Assembly: GCF_016907495.1 (NCBI RefSeq)
Contig: NZ_JAFBCC010000001.1
Coordinates: 248,001 to 312,000, forward strand
Reading direction: 5' to 3'
DNA: 64,000 nt
Source of the DNA: Arthrobacter tumbae
GTDB taxonomy: Bacteria; Actinomycetota; Actinomycetes; Actinomycetales; Micrococcaceae
The notes under the pieces are model-generated. The model saw only the letters and a list, made by a program, of their open reading frames with translations, had not been told where the DNA came from and did no database searches. A program made the translations under genes and the position numbers. Below, piece after piece: positions 27,506-35,922 of this stretch; position 1 is the stretch's first letter, and each line of letters begins with the position of its first letter.

Positions 27506-28384
27506 ATGGACCCCATCATGTTTCTCCTCGAACCGCTGCAGTACGGTTTCCTGACCCGCGCCCTGCTCGTCACACTCGCCGCCGCAGTCGTCGCCTCGGT
27601 TCTGTCGTGCTGGCTCATCCTGATGGGCTGGTCCCTGATGGGCGACGCCGTCTCCCACGCAGTCCTGCCCGGGGTCGCGCTCGCCTACATCGTCGGTGTT
27701 CCATTCTCAATCGGCGCCTTCATCTTCGGAGCCGGTGCCGTTGCACTGATCGGCGCCGTCAAATCGACCACCAGGCTGAAGTCCGACACGGTGATCGGCG
27801 TGGTGTTCACCGCGCTTTTCGCCGTGGGGCTCGCCATCATTTCCCGAACGCCGTCCCAGGTGGACCTGATGCACATCCTCTTCGGTAATGTTCTCGGCGT
27901 CACGGACAGCGAGCTGTGGCAGGTCCTGATCCTGGGCGCGCTGACGCTGGTGATCGTGCTGGTCAAGCGGCGGGACCTCACGTTGCTCGCCTTCGATCGC
28001 ACGCATGCGCACGTCATAGGTCTCAATACCAAAGCGCTGGGCGCACTTCTGTTGGGGCTGCTCGCCCTCAGCGTGGTGGTGGGGCTGCAGGCTGTCGGCA
28101 TCATCCTCGTCGTGGCCATGCTGATCACGCCCGGAGCCACCGCCTTTCTCCTGACACGCAGCTTCGACCGCATGCTGATACTCGCTGTCCTGATCACCAC
28201 CACTGCCGCGGTCTCCGGCATCTACGTGAGTTACTACCTCGACATTTCGACCGGAGCCTCAGTGGTGCTTGCGCAGGCCTTCGCGTTCTCAGTTGCCTAC
28301 ATAGCTGCACCGCGCACAGGCCTGATTGCACAGCTCAGACAACGACGGCGGCGGGCCGGTCCACCGGTCAGGCAGGCTGCGTGA
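27506..28384 (+). CDS. metal ABC transporter permease (manganese-type)
   Basis: A 292-residue ABC-3 family permease with about eight to nine hydrophobic segments. The conserved block GWSLMGDAVSHAVLPGVALA is characteristic of manganese/iron permeases (the window's ZnuB has a clearly different block here). Directly abuts the ATPase gene; the regulator ATG begins one base after its stop. Confidence 0.9.
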   Translation: MDPIMFLLEPLQYGFLTRALLVTLAAAVVASVLSCWLILMGWSLMGDAVSHAVLPGVALAYIVGVPFSIGAFIFGAGAVALIGAVKSTTRLKSDTVIGVVFTALFAVGLAIISRTPSQVDLMHILFGNVLGVTDSELWQVLILGALTLVIVLVKRRDLTLLAFDRTHAHVIGLNTKALGALLLGLLALSVVVGLQAVGIILVVAMLITPGATAFLLTRSFDRMLILAVLITTTAAVSGIYVSYYLDISTGASVVLAQAFAFSVAYIAAPRTGLIAQLRQRRRRAGPPVRQAA

Positions 28385-28385
28385 C

Positions 28386-29111
28386 ATGGCAGCGAAAGCA
28401 AACACCCCCGGCATGGATTCCTCGAGCGTCCAGGACTATGTGAAGACGATTTACGCCCTCTCCGAATGGCATGCCGAGCCCGTCACGTCGTCGCGGCTCG
28501 CCGCACGGCTGTCGGTCGCCAACTCGTCGGTCTCCGAGATGATCCGGAAGCTGGCCGAGCTCGGGCTCGTGAACCACACACCGTACCGGCCCGTAGAACT
28601 CACTGCCGACGGCCGCAGGCTGGCGCTGGCCATGGTCCGACGTCACCGGCTGATCGAGACCTTTCTGGTTCGCGATCTCGATTACCGCTGGGACGAAGTC
28701 CATGACGAGGCTGAACTGCTTGAACACACTGTCTCCGATACCTTCATTGACCGTCTCGACGCCCGGCTGGGGTTCCCTTCCGCGGACCCGCACGGTGATC
28801 CGATTCCGACTGCGGCAGGTTCGATCACACTCCCTGACGCGCTACCCCTGGAGAGCTTCGATGCCGGGCATGCCGGACGGGTTATCCGGATCAGCGATGA
28901 GGATCCACAGCTCTTGAGGTTCCTGGCAGCCGAAGACATCGGTATTGGTTCTCCCGTGGAAGTGCTGGGAAGGACTCCCTTCGGCGGTCCGCTGCAGGCG
29001 CGCGTCGGCAGCGGGACGGGCGCCCGGGACTTCAGCTTCGGCAACGAACTCACCCGGGCCATCTGGGTCGAGTCGGTGGGAAGGCACGCGGGCTGTAGCT
29101 TGGTGCCATGA
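28386..29111 (+). CDS. DtxR/MntR-family metal-dependent repressor
   Basis: A 241-residue DtxR-family regulator: N-terminal winged helix with the metal aspartate region DSSSVQDYVKTIYALSEW, recognition helix VANSSVSEMIRKLAELGLV, dimer/metal segment MVRRHRLIETFLV and WDEVHDEAELLEH, and a C-terminal FeoA/SH3-like domain (about 165-240). Placement at the end of the manganese-type transporter operon suggests it senses manganese and binds the palindrome at the mntA start. I use the ATG at 28386; an upstream in-frame start overlaps the permease. Its stop overlaps the first crcB start. Confidence 0.88.
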   Translation: MAAKANTPGMDSSSVQDYVKTIYALSEWHAEPVTSSRLAARLSVANSSVSEMIRKLAELGLVNHTPYRPVELTADGRRLALAMVRRHRLIETFLVRDLDYRWDEVHDEAELLEHTVSDTFIDRLDARLGFPSADPHGDPIPTAAGSITLPDALPLESFDAGHAGRVIRISDEDPQLLRFLAAEDIGIGSPVEVLGRTPFGGPLQARVGSGTGARDFSFGNELTRAIWVESVGRHAGCSLVP

Positions 29112-29506
29112 CAGCGCAACCAGATGCCCTTCCTTCACCTGTCGGCTGGAAGGTATGGACCGCCGTCGCCCTCGGAGGCTTCGGAGGAACCGAAGCGCGC
29201 TATCTGCTCGGTCTGCTTGTTCCTGAGCAACCCGGGGCTTTTCCCTGGACCACCCTCCTCATCAATGTCGGCGGAAGCTTCCTGCTCGGCTGGTTGACAG
29301 CGCTCTGGGCAGCCACTCGCTGGCCGCGGTGGCTACGGGCCGGGCTGGGGCCGGGGCTCCTCGGGTCATTCACTACATTCTCGGCGGTCTCACTCGCTGC
29401 GGTGACCGAGCCTGCGCTGCTCGTGCCGTACGTTGGGTTGTCCCTCGCCCTCGGCGTGGCGGCCGCTGCCGCCGGAATCGCGTGGGGGCAGAGGCACACG
29501 GCATGA
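29108..29506 (+). CDS. crcB: CrcB/Fluc fluoride exporter subunit 1
   Basis: A 132-residue four-helix membrane protein of the Fluc/CrcB family, which exports fluoride as dual-topology or heteromeric dimers. Motifs: GGFGGTEARYLLG near the N-terminus (usual GGxxGAxxRY, here Thr-Glu), NVGGSFLLGWL, and GLLGSFTTFSAV with the conserved TTFS. Its ATG overlaps the regulator stop by 4 bases and its stop overlaps the second crcB by 4 bases. No fluoride (crcB) riboswitch is visible. Confidence 0.9.
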   Translation: MTAQPDALPSPVGWKVWTAVALGGFGGTEARYLLGLLVPEQPGAFPWTTLLINVGGSFLLGWLTALWAATRWPRWLRAGLGPGLLGSFTTFSAVSLAAVTEPALLVPYVGLSLALGVAAAAAGIAWGQRHTA

Positions 29507-29901
29507 CGGCTGCGGTTCTGGTAGGTCTGGGAGGCATGGTCGGCGCGCTGCTTCGCTTCGCCGTCGACACAGCGTGTGAAGCTCTGCGTGCACGACGGCG
29601 GCACCCGTCTTCGCCGGAACCGCCCTTTCCCGTGGGAACGCTGGTGGTCAACATCCTTGGATCGGGTGTAATAGGCGTTTCCTGGGGACTGCTGCTGAAC
29701 TCGGCACTCACGAGCCCCGTCTATACCGTGTTGGGGGCAGGCCTGGCCGGCGGCTACACCACGTTCAGCACCTTCACGGTCGCTGCCGTTCTGCTGTGGC
29801 AGGGCAGGAGGCAGGTGGCCGCCGTCGTGCATGTGCTTGCCCATGTCGGATGCGGGCTCGGCGCCGTGTGGCTGGGGCTTCTGGCAACCGGGGCTATGTG
29901 A
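29503..29901 (+). CDS. crcB: CrcB/Fluc fluoride exporter subunit 2
   Basis: A 132-residue partner of the preceding gene, equal in length. It has GGMVGALLRFAVD at the N-terminus, VNILGSGVIGVSWG and the GLAGGYTTFSTF pore signature. The ATG at 29503 overlaps the first crcB; an upstream open frame to 29329 lies within that gene and is not coding. Paired crcB genes usually make a heterodimeric channel of antiparallel subunits. Confidence 0.9.
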   Translation: MTAAVLVGLGGMVGALLRFAVDTACEALRARRRHPSSPEPPFPVGTLVVNILGSGVIGVSWGLLLNSALTSPVYTVLGAGLAGGYTTFSTFTVAAVLLWQGRRQVAAVVHVLAHVGCGLGAVWLGLLATGAM

Positions 29902-29974
29902 CGCAGCGGCACTGAACCATCAGGGAAGTCTGTTTACACTGGGGGCAATCCGTCGATGCATCGAAAGGCGCTCC

Positions 29975-31075
29975 ATGACCACGCTGGGAATCGAAGAAGA
30001 GTACCTCCTGCTCCATCCCGATTCGGGGTTGCCCGTCTTCAACGCAGCGGATGTCCAGGCGCTTCTCCAATCCGGCGGCTCAGTTGACGGCGAGGACATC
30101 CAGCGCGAATTGCTGAGCTGCCAGATCGAGACCGCAACACCGGTGTGCCATACGCTCACCGAAGCGGAGGAGTCCCTGCTGAATTTCCGACGCCAATTGG
30201 CGGCGGCGGCGCGGAAGTCAGGCGTGCGGGCCAGCGGATCGGCAACGGCGCCACGCATCGAAGAGGGATACCCGGAGCTGACGGACAAGCAGCGCTACTA
30301 CGAACTGAAGTCGAGCGCGCCCGGGATCGTAGCGGACCAGTTCGTCAACGGACTCCATGTGCATGTGTCGATCCCAGACAAGGAAACTGGTGTACAAGCG
30401 CTCAACCGGATCCGGCCGTGGCTTCCCATCATCACCGCGTTGAGTGCAAACTCACCGTTCTGGCTGGATCGGGACAGCGGGTTCGCCAGCTGGCGGACGG
30501 TGCACTACCGCCGTTGGCCGGTACAGGGCATTCCGCCCATCTTCGCGGACGCTGCGGAGTACGAGCGCCGGATCGAACGCCTGGTGGATACCGGCGTCAT
30601 CATCGACCGCGGCGTTCTTACCTGGGTTGCCCGGCTCTCCGACAGTTACCCCACGCTGGAAGTTCGCACTGCGGACGCTCAGCTGGAGGCACAGGACTCA
30701 GTGCTCATCGCCGGTATGGTGCGCGGCCTCGTCAGCACGGCGGTCGGCGACGCCCTGAACGGCGCACCGTACCCGGATCCGGACGCCGAACTGCTGGATG
30801 CGGCGCAATGGCAGGCAGCGCGGCAGGGGCTGACCGACGTCGTCGTCAATCCGTTGACCGGAAAACTCGCGCCGGCCCGTGAACAGCTGGACCGCCTGCT
30901 CGAATACATCGGCACGGCTCTGGATGACGCCGGAGATTCGCATTGGATCGAGACCGGCCTCAAGACGGTGTGGGAGCGCGGCACCGGCGCTGTCCGCCAG
31001 CGCCGCGCAATGGAGCAGAGCGGTGTCACCGGATTGATTGACCTGTACACCGAAACGCTGATCGCCGAACGCTGA
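29975..31075 (+). CDS. ybdK: YbdK-type carboxylate-amine ligase (glutamate-cysteine ligase family 2)
   Basis: A 366-residue GCS2-family ligase. LGIEEEYLLLHP at the start and HVHVSIPDKETG are family hallmarks. Such proteins ligate glutamate to amines, weakly to cysteine in E. coli; actinobacteria use mycothiol instead of glutathione, so the true substrate is uncertain. The ATG at 29975 has AAAGG eight bases upstream, and a -10-like TACACT sits near 29932. Ends at a strong bidirectional terminator. Confidence 0.85.
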   Translation: MTTLGIEEEYLLLHPDSGLPVFNAADVQALLQSGGSVDGEDIQRELLSCQIETATPVCHTLTEAEESLLNFRRQLAAAARKSGVRASGSATAPRIEEGYPELTDKQRYYELKSSAPGIVADQFVNGLHVHVSIPDKETGVQALNRIRPWLPIITALSANSPFWLDRDSGFASWRTVHYRRWPVQGIPPIFADAAEYERRIERLVDTGVIIDRGVLTWVARLSDSYPTLEVRTADAQLEAQDSVLIAGMVRGLVSTAVGDALNGAPYPDPDAELLDAAQWQAARQGLTDVVVNPLTGKLAPAREQLDRLLEYIGTALDDAGDSHWIETGLKTVWERGTGAVRQRRAMEQSGVTGLIDLYTETLIAER

Positions 31076-31080
31076 GTTGT

Positions 31081-31122
31081 CAGGACACGCCCCTCATGGC
31101 GAGCCATCAGGGGCGTGTCCTG
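31081..31122. terminator. bidirectional terminator between ybdK and the glucosidase
   Basis: Twenty-base arms (31081-31100, 31103-31122) with a single mismatch and a GA loop. It lies between two convergent stops (31075 and 31137). Confidence 0.85.
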
Positions 31123-31136
31123 CTGAATCAACGGGG

Positions 31137-32858
31137 TCAGGCGGTGCGGAGGATACGTACCTCCCAGGGCCGGAGTTCGGACGTGGGATCGCCGTCGTAA
31201 TTGCCGAGGACCACCGTTCCTTCGCGCGCTGTCTCAGGCAGTGCTGCGTCATCCAGCGACAGCGTGTCACCCGAGACGTTGCCGATGATGAGGAGCGACG
31301 CGCCCTGGTACGTGCGGGTGAAGGCGTAGAGCGTGGGATCGTCCTCCGCCAACATCGCGAATTCTCCAAGACGGACCGTCTCGTCCTTATGCCGGAGTTC
31401 GATGAGCTGCTGGTAGAACCGGAACACCGATTGTCCGGCGGAGCGGTCCGTGTCCGCATTGATCGTCGGATAGTTCGGGTTGATCGCAATCCAGGGCGTA
31501 CCGCTCGTAAAGCCCGACTGCTCCCCCGCCGTCCACTGCACGGGTGTGCGCGCGTTATCCCGGCTCATGATGCGCAGGTTGCGCAGCACTTCCGCGGGAT
31601 CATGGCCCAGCGGCCCGGTGGCCTCATAGAAGTGATTGATCGACTCGATGTCCCGGAAGTCTTCGACGCTGTCGAAGGGGGCGTTGGTCATGCCGATTTC
31701 CTCGCCCTGGTAGACATATGGCGTCCCGCGGTGCAGGTGGAGCAACGCGGCCCACAACGTGGCCGACTCGTAGCGGAATGCGCCGTCGTTGCCGAACCGG
31801 GACACCAGTCGCGGCTGGTCGTGATTGTTCAGGTACAGGCTGTTCCAGCCCGTCTCGGCCAGGCCCTTCTGCCAGCGGTTCCACGAGGTCTTGAGATCGC
31901 GGAGGTCGAGTCCCTTGTAGTCCCATTTGCCGCCCGGCCCATGGTCGAGGCCGACATGCTCAAACTGGAAAACCATGTCGACTTCCCGGCGGGAGGGATC
32001 GGTGAAGCGCTTCGCCTCGTCAATGGTGACCCCAGGCATTTCTCCGACCGTGATGAGCTCGGCCTTGCGCCCCTCGAAGACCTCGCGGTGCATTTCCTGC
32101 AGATAATCGTGGATCCGTGGTCCGGACACGTAATACTGGGAGCCGTCGCCCCACAGTTTTCCGGGCTGCACCGGGCCGTCCGGTAGCGCCGGGTCCTTTG
32201 AGATGAAGTTGATGACGTCCATCCGGAAGCCGTCCACACCCCGGTCCACCCACCAGTTCATCATCTCGTAGACAGCCTGGCGCACCTCCGGGTTCTCCCA
32301 GTTCAGGTCGGGCTGCTCGGGAGCGAAGAGGTGCAGGTAGTACTGGTTCGACGCTGAATCCAGCGTCCAGGCCGGACCGCTGAAGGCCGAGCCCCAGTTG
32401 CTTGGCTCGGCGCCTTTCTCCCCCGCGTCAAAGCCCTCCCGTGCGTCCCGCCACCAATACCAGTCCCGCTTGGGGTTATCGGTTGACGACGCCGATTCAA
32501 CGAACCACGGATGCTCGCTGGACGTGTGGTTGACCACGAGGTCCATGACCAGCTTCATCCCGCGGCGGTGCACGCCCTCAAGGAGCTCGTCGAACTGCTC
32601 GAGCGTGCCGAAGGTCGGGTCGATCCGACGGTAATCGCTGATGTCATAGCCGTTGTCGTGCTGCGGCGAGGAGTAGATCGGCGAAAGCCACACGACGTCC
32701 ACGCCGAGTTCCGCGAGGTGATCGAGTTTGCTGAGAATTCCGCCAAGATCGCCGATTCCGTCTCCGTTGGAGTCGGCGAAGCTGCGGGGGTAGACCTGAT
32801 AGACAACGGCGCCTGTCCACCAGGCGGGTTCAGTCTCGGGAGAGTTGATGGTGCTCAT
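31137..32858 (-). CDS. GH13 alpha-glucosidase (oligo-1,6-glucosidase type)
   Basis: A 573-residue GH13 enzyme of the oligo-1,6-glucosidase subfamily. Conserved regions: DLVVNHTS (106-113), GFRMDVIN with nucleophile Asp214, VGEMPG with acid/base Glu273, NNHDQPR with Asp347. Valine right after the nucleophile is associated with alpha-1,6 (isomaltose-type) specificity. No signal peptide, so it acts on imported sugars. GAGAGGA precedes the ATG at 32858; the start overlaps the permease stop by 4 bases. The long N-terminal extension to 33077 lies within the permease gene and is rejected. Last gene of the sugar operon. Confidence 0.92.
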   Translation of the reverse strand: MSTINSPETEPAWWTGAVVYQVYPRSFADSNGDGIGDLGGILSKLDHLAELGVDVVWLSPIYSSPQHDNGYDISDYRRIDPTFGTLEQFDELLEGVHRRGMKLVMDLVVNHTSSEHPWFVESASSTDNPKRDWYWWRDAREGFDAGEKGAEPSNWGSAFSGPAWTLDSASNQYYLHLFAPEQPDLNWENPEVRQAVYEMMNWWVDRGVDGFRMDVINFISKDPALPDGPVQPGKLWGDGSQYYVSGPRIHDYLQEMHREVFEGRKAELITVGEMPGVTIDEAKRFTDPSRREVDMVFQFEHVGLDHGPGGKWDYKGLDLRDLKTSWNRWQKGLAETGWNSLYLNNHDQPRLVSRFGNDGAFRYESATLWAALLHLHRGTPYVYQGEEIGMTNAPFDSVEDFRDIESINHFYEATGPLGHDPAEVLRNLRIMSRDNARTPVQWTAGEQSGFTSGTPWIAINPNYPTINADTDRSAGQSVFRFYQQLIELRHKDETVRLGEFAMLAEDDPTLYAFTRTYQGASLLIIGNVSGDTLSLDDAALPETAREGTVVLGNYDGDPTSELRPWEVRILRTA

Positions 32859-33748
32859 TTGGTTGATCCTCTCATCACGCCGGAGATAACCCATCGCTGG
32901 GCGAAAAGGTACACCAGGAGCAGTGGCGCCATCGCCATCAGGTACGAGGCGAACGCCACGGAGTAGTTGGTGTTGAACTGGCCCTGGAAGACGTATTGGG
33001 CCAGCGGCAGAGTTTGGGCCGACGGGTCGGAGAGGATGACCAGGGGCAGGATGAAGTCGTTCCAGGCCCACAGGCAAGTGAGAATTCCGACCGTGGCGTT
33101 CATCGGGCCGAGAAGCGGGAAGATGACCTTCCAGAAGACCGTCCAGGTGCTGGCGCCGTCGGTAATTGCTGCTTCCTCAAGTTCCAGCGGGATGGATCGA
33201 ATGTACGCGACGTAGACAAAGATGTTGAACGAGAGGCCGTACACCGTATAGAGCAGGATCAGGCCGAGCTGGTTGTCCAGCCCGAGCAGCGCAGTCTCCT
33301 TCACCACCGGGAGCATGATGATCGGGAAAGGTACAAAGAGCGCTGCAATGAAGTAGAAGTACAGGCCCTTGAAGAGCTTCCGGTGCATGTTGCGGGCAAT
33401 CGCATAGGCAACCATGGAGTTGGTGAGCAGCGTCAGCAGCACTGCCCCCACCGTGATCAGCGCGCTGTTCATCAACGCCTGCGGGAAGTCGGTCAGGGTC
33501 CAGGCCTCCGCGAAGTTGCTCCAGGCAGGAGTGCCGGGCAGCCCGAAACCGGAACCACCCAGCTCATCCGGGGTCTTCAGTGCCGTCACCACAGTGAAGT
33601 AAAGCGGAATGAAGATCGTCAGTGAGAGCACCGCGACCAGCGCGGTCAGCCACCAGTTGATCTGCCGCCGGTCGGGGCGGTGGACGCCTGGGTCGCGGTC
33701 GCCATTCTTGAGGGCGCTTCGCTCGGCGGAATAGGCAGTAGCAGTCAT
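32855..33748 (-). CDS. sugar ABC transporter permease, MalG-like
   Basis: A 297-residue inner-membrane permease of the carbohydrate uptake 1 family with six hydrophobic segments. The cytoplasmic EAA loop reads EEAAITDGASTWTVFWKVIFP split by length, and interacts with the ATPase. No ATPase gene is in this operon, so a shared MsiK-type ATPase elsewhere probably powers it. The start overlaps the MalF-like stop by one base. Confidence 0.93.
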   Translation of the reverse strand: MTATAYSAERSALKNGDRDPGVHRPDRRQINWWLTALVAVLSLTIFIPLYFTVVTALKTPDELGGSGFGLPGTPAWSNFAEAWTLTDFPQALMNSALITVGAVLLTLLTNSMVAYAIARNMHRKLFKGLYFYFIAALFVPFPIIMLPVVKETALLGLDNQLGLILLYTVYGLSFNIFVYVAYIRSIPLELEEAAITDGASTWTVFWKVIFPLLGPMNATVGILTCLWAWNDFILPLVILSDPSAQTLPLAQYVFQGQFNTNYSVAFASYLMAMAPLLLVYLFAQRWVISGVMRGSTK

Positions 33749-34638
33749 TAGAAGGAGGCCTCCCTGCGCTGCAGGATGCGCAGCTGGATGAACGAGATGG
33801 CAATGATGACAAACAGGTAGATCACTGCGTTGGCGGTCTGGTAGCCGTATTCGCCGCCTTGGAATCCACCCCGGTAGATGAGCACGGAGATCGACTCCGT
33901 GGACGTTCCCGGTCCGCCTCCGGTCAGGGAGATGATCTGGTCGAAGACCTGGAGGAAGTTCTTCAGGGACAGGACCATATTGATGGTGAAGAACGCTCCG
34001 ATCAGCGGGAAGGTGATGCTGCTGAACTGTTGCCAGGGTGAAGCGCCGTCAAGCGAAGCCGCCTCGTAGAGCTCACCGGGAATGGTCTGCAGGCCGGCCA
34101 GGTAAATGATGATGTTGAAGGCCGCTGCCTGCCAGACCGAGAGGATGACGACGCCGATCCACGCCGTATCCCCGCTGGCCAGAATACTGCTGGTGAGCGC
34201 GTTGATCCCGAGCGCTTCGGCGATGGCCGGCACGGAGTTGGAGAAAAGGTAGTTGAAGACATACCCGACGATCAGGATCGAGAGGATGTTGGGGATGAAG
34301 AAGATTCCGCGGAATCCCGTCTTGAACTTGATCCGGCTGTTCAGAGCCATGGCCACCGACAGGGCGATGATGTTCACTGCGATGGTGGAGACGATGGCAA
34401 ACAGGAAGGTGAACCCGTACGCGTTCAGGATCCGTTCATCACGGAACAGGTTGATGTAGTTGCTGAGCCCGATGAAGGACCATTCTCCATAGCCGGCGTA
34501 GTTGGTGAAGCTGTAGTAGATACCGGTGAGCACCGGTACGGTATGGAAGATCAGGAACAGCGCGAATGCCGGCAGCACCATGATGTAGAAAGCGCGTGGC
34601 AATTTCTTGGCAGGCCGGGACAGGGTGGGAACGCTCAT
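33748..34638 (-). CDS. sugar ABC transporter permease, MalF-like
   Basis: A 296-residue permease with six hydrophobic segments; the EAA loop is LYEAASLDGASPWQQFSSI. Partner of the MalG-like permease. ATG at 34638 overlaps the substrate-binding gene stop by 4 bases, showing translational coupling. Confidence 0.93.
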   Translation of the reverse strand: MSVPTLSRPAKKLPRAFYIMVLPAFALFLIFHTVPVLTGIYYSFTNYAGYGEWSFIGLSNYINLFRDERILNAYGFTFLFAIVSTIAVNIIALSVAMALNSRIKFKTGFRGIFFIPNILSILIVGYVFNYLFSNSVPAIAEALGINALTSSILASGDTAWIGVVILSVWQAAAFNIIIYLAGLQTIPGELYEAASLDGASPWQQFSSITFPLIGAFFTINMVLSLKNFLQVFDQIISLTGGGPGTSTESISVLIYRGGFQGGEYGYQTANAVIYLFVIIAISFIQLRILQRREASF

Positions 34639-35912
34639 GAGCGTGCCTCCTCACGGGTGATGGTGCGCTCGGCAATCTTGTCCCATTCGTTGTCCATCCT
34701 CGCGAGGAAGTTCTCCGTGTTTCCGCTGAGGACAAATTCCTGGAGGTAGGCGGGCAGGGGAAGGCTGGGCGGGATCTGGTGGTCGATGAATCCGATGATG
34801 CGGCCGCTCTCGAAGTAGGGGGCCAGCCCCTCAAGGGCGGGATCCGTGTTGGAGGGGCTTTCGCTCAGCGGTGAGAAGGTACTCTGGGCCTCCGAGTATC
34901 GTGCGACGATGTCCGGCGACATCATGAATTCGACGAAGCGCCGAGCCTCTTCCGGGTGCTCAGTATCCCGGCCGATGGAAATTCCGACGTCGACACCTGA
35001 GACCACGACTGTGTCCTGTGGACTATCGGTGGCCGGGTAGGGGAACGTACCGATGTTCGCGTCCGGGTTCGCTGCCCGAATAGGAGGTATGGCGTAGCTG
35101 CCCTGCAGGTACATGGCGGATTCCCCGTTGGCGAACGCTGCGTTCCCTGCGTTGTAGTCGCGGCTTGGGGAGTTTTCCTGGCCATAGGAGAACAGTTTCG
35201 AAACCATCTCCATGGCTTCCTCGTACTCAGCGGAGAAAGACGTCTCGTCCTGCCGCAGCGCGTCGTAGAAACCCTCCGGTTGAAGGGCCCCGCCGAGGTT
35301 GACGAAGGCGGGGCTGACGGTCCAGCCGTCCTTCAGCGTTGTGTAGAACGGGGTAACTCCGTTCGCCTCGAACATGTCGGCGAGCGCTACCAGCTCATCC
35401 CACGTTCCGGGCACCTCGGCGCCGTACTCCTCGAAGATGTCCTTGTTATAGATGATCCCGCTCGCGTTGTTGGCGAAGGGCAGCGCGTTGACCTCTGACC
35501 CGTCGCAGCTACCGAGCTCCTGCACAATGTCCTGCACCGCAGGAAGCACCGTCTGCGCGGAGGCCATGTCCGTGAGGTCGGCGAAGACACAAGCCTCGGC
35601 GAGCAGTCCATAGTTTCCGTTCGCGTTCAGCGTCAGCACATCCGGGGTCTTGTTCTTGACCAGCAGCGTGCGGATCGCGGTGTCAGCGTCCGGGACATGG
35701 TTTTGGACCACGTCTATATCAGGGTTGGCGGCCTCGAAATCAGCGATGATCTCTTCGAAGTTGCCCACCGCTTCAGGTTTGAACTGAAAGAAATCGAGGG
35801 TGACGACGTCGTCGTTCCCGCTGGCGGGGGCGCAACCGGACAGCGTCAGCGCCGCCAGCGCCGCGGCGGATGAGGCCGCCGCCAGTTTCCTTCGTGTAGC
35901 GGAATGCTTCAC
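34635..35912 (-). CDS. sugar-binding lipoprotein of ABC transporter
   Basis: A 425-residue family 1 extracellular solute-binding protein. The lipoprotein signal ends LTLSGCAPASG. It would capture an oligosaccharide outside the membrane; the neighbouring alpha-galactosidase and alpha-1,6-type glucosidase suggest melibiose, raffinose or isomalto-sugars. GTG start at 35912 with AAGGAG seven bases upstream, 10 bases after the alpha-galactosidase stop. Confidence 0.93.
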   Translation of the reverse strand: MKHSATRRKLAAASSAAALAALTLSGCAPASGNDDVVTLDFFQFKPEAVGNFEEIIADFEAANPDIDVVQNHVPDADTAIRTLLVKNKTPDVLTLNANGNYGLLAEACVFADLTDMASAQTVLPAVQDIVQELGSCDGSEVNALPFANNASGIIYNKDIFEEYGAEVPGTWDELVALADMFEANGVTPFYTTLKDGWTVSPAFVNLGGALQPEGFYDALRQDETSFSAEYEEAMEMVSKLFSYGQENSPSRDYNAGNAAFANGESAMYLQGSYAIPPIRAANPDANIGTFPYPATDSPQDTVVVSGVDVGISIGRDTEHPEEARRFVEFMMSPDIVARYSEAQSTFSPLSESPSNTDPALEGLAPYFESGRIIGFIDHQIPPSLPLPAYLQEFVLSGNTENFLARMDNEWDKIAERTITREEARS

Positions 35913-35922
35913 GAATATCTCC

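Noticed and set aside
29108..29901. Fluoride (crcB) riboswitch before the crcB pair
   Set aside because: The genes start within the upstream coding sequence with 4-base overlaps, leaving no room for a leader RNA.
31077..32186. A 369-codon plus-strand frame over the GH13 gene
   Set aside because: It begins next to the bidirectional terminator and is antisense to intact GH13 catalytic motifs.
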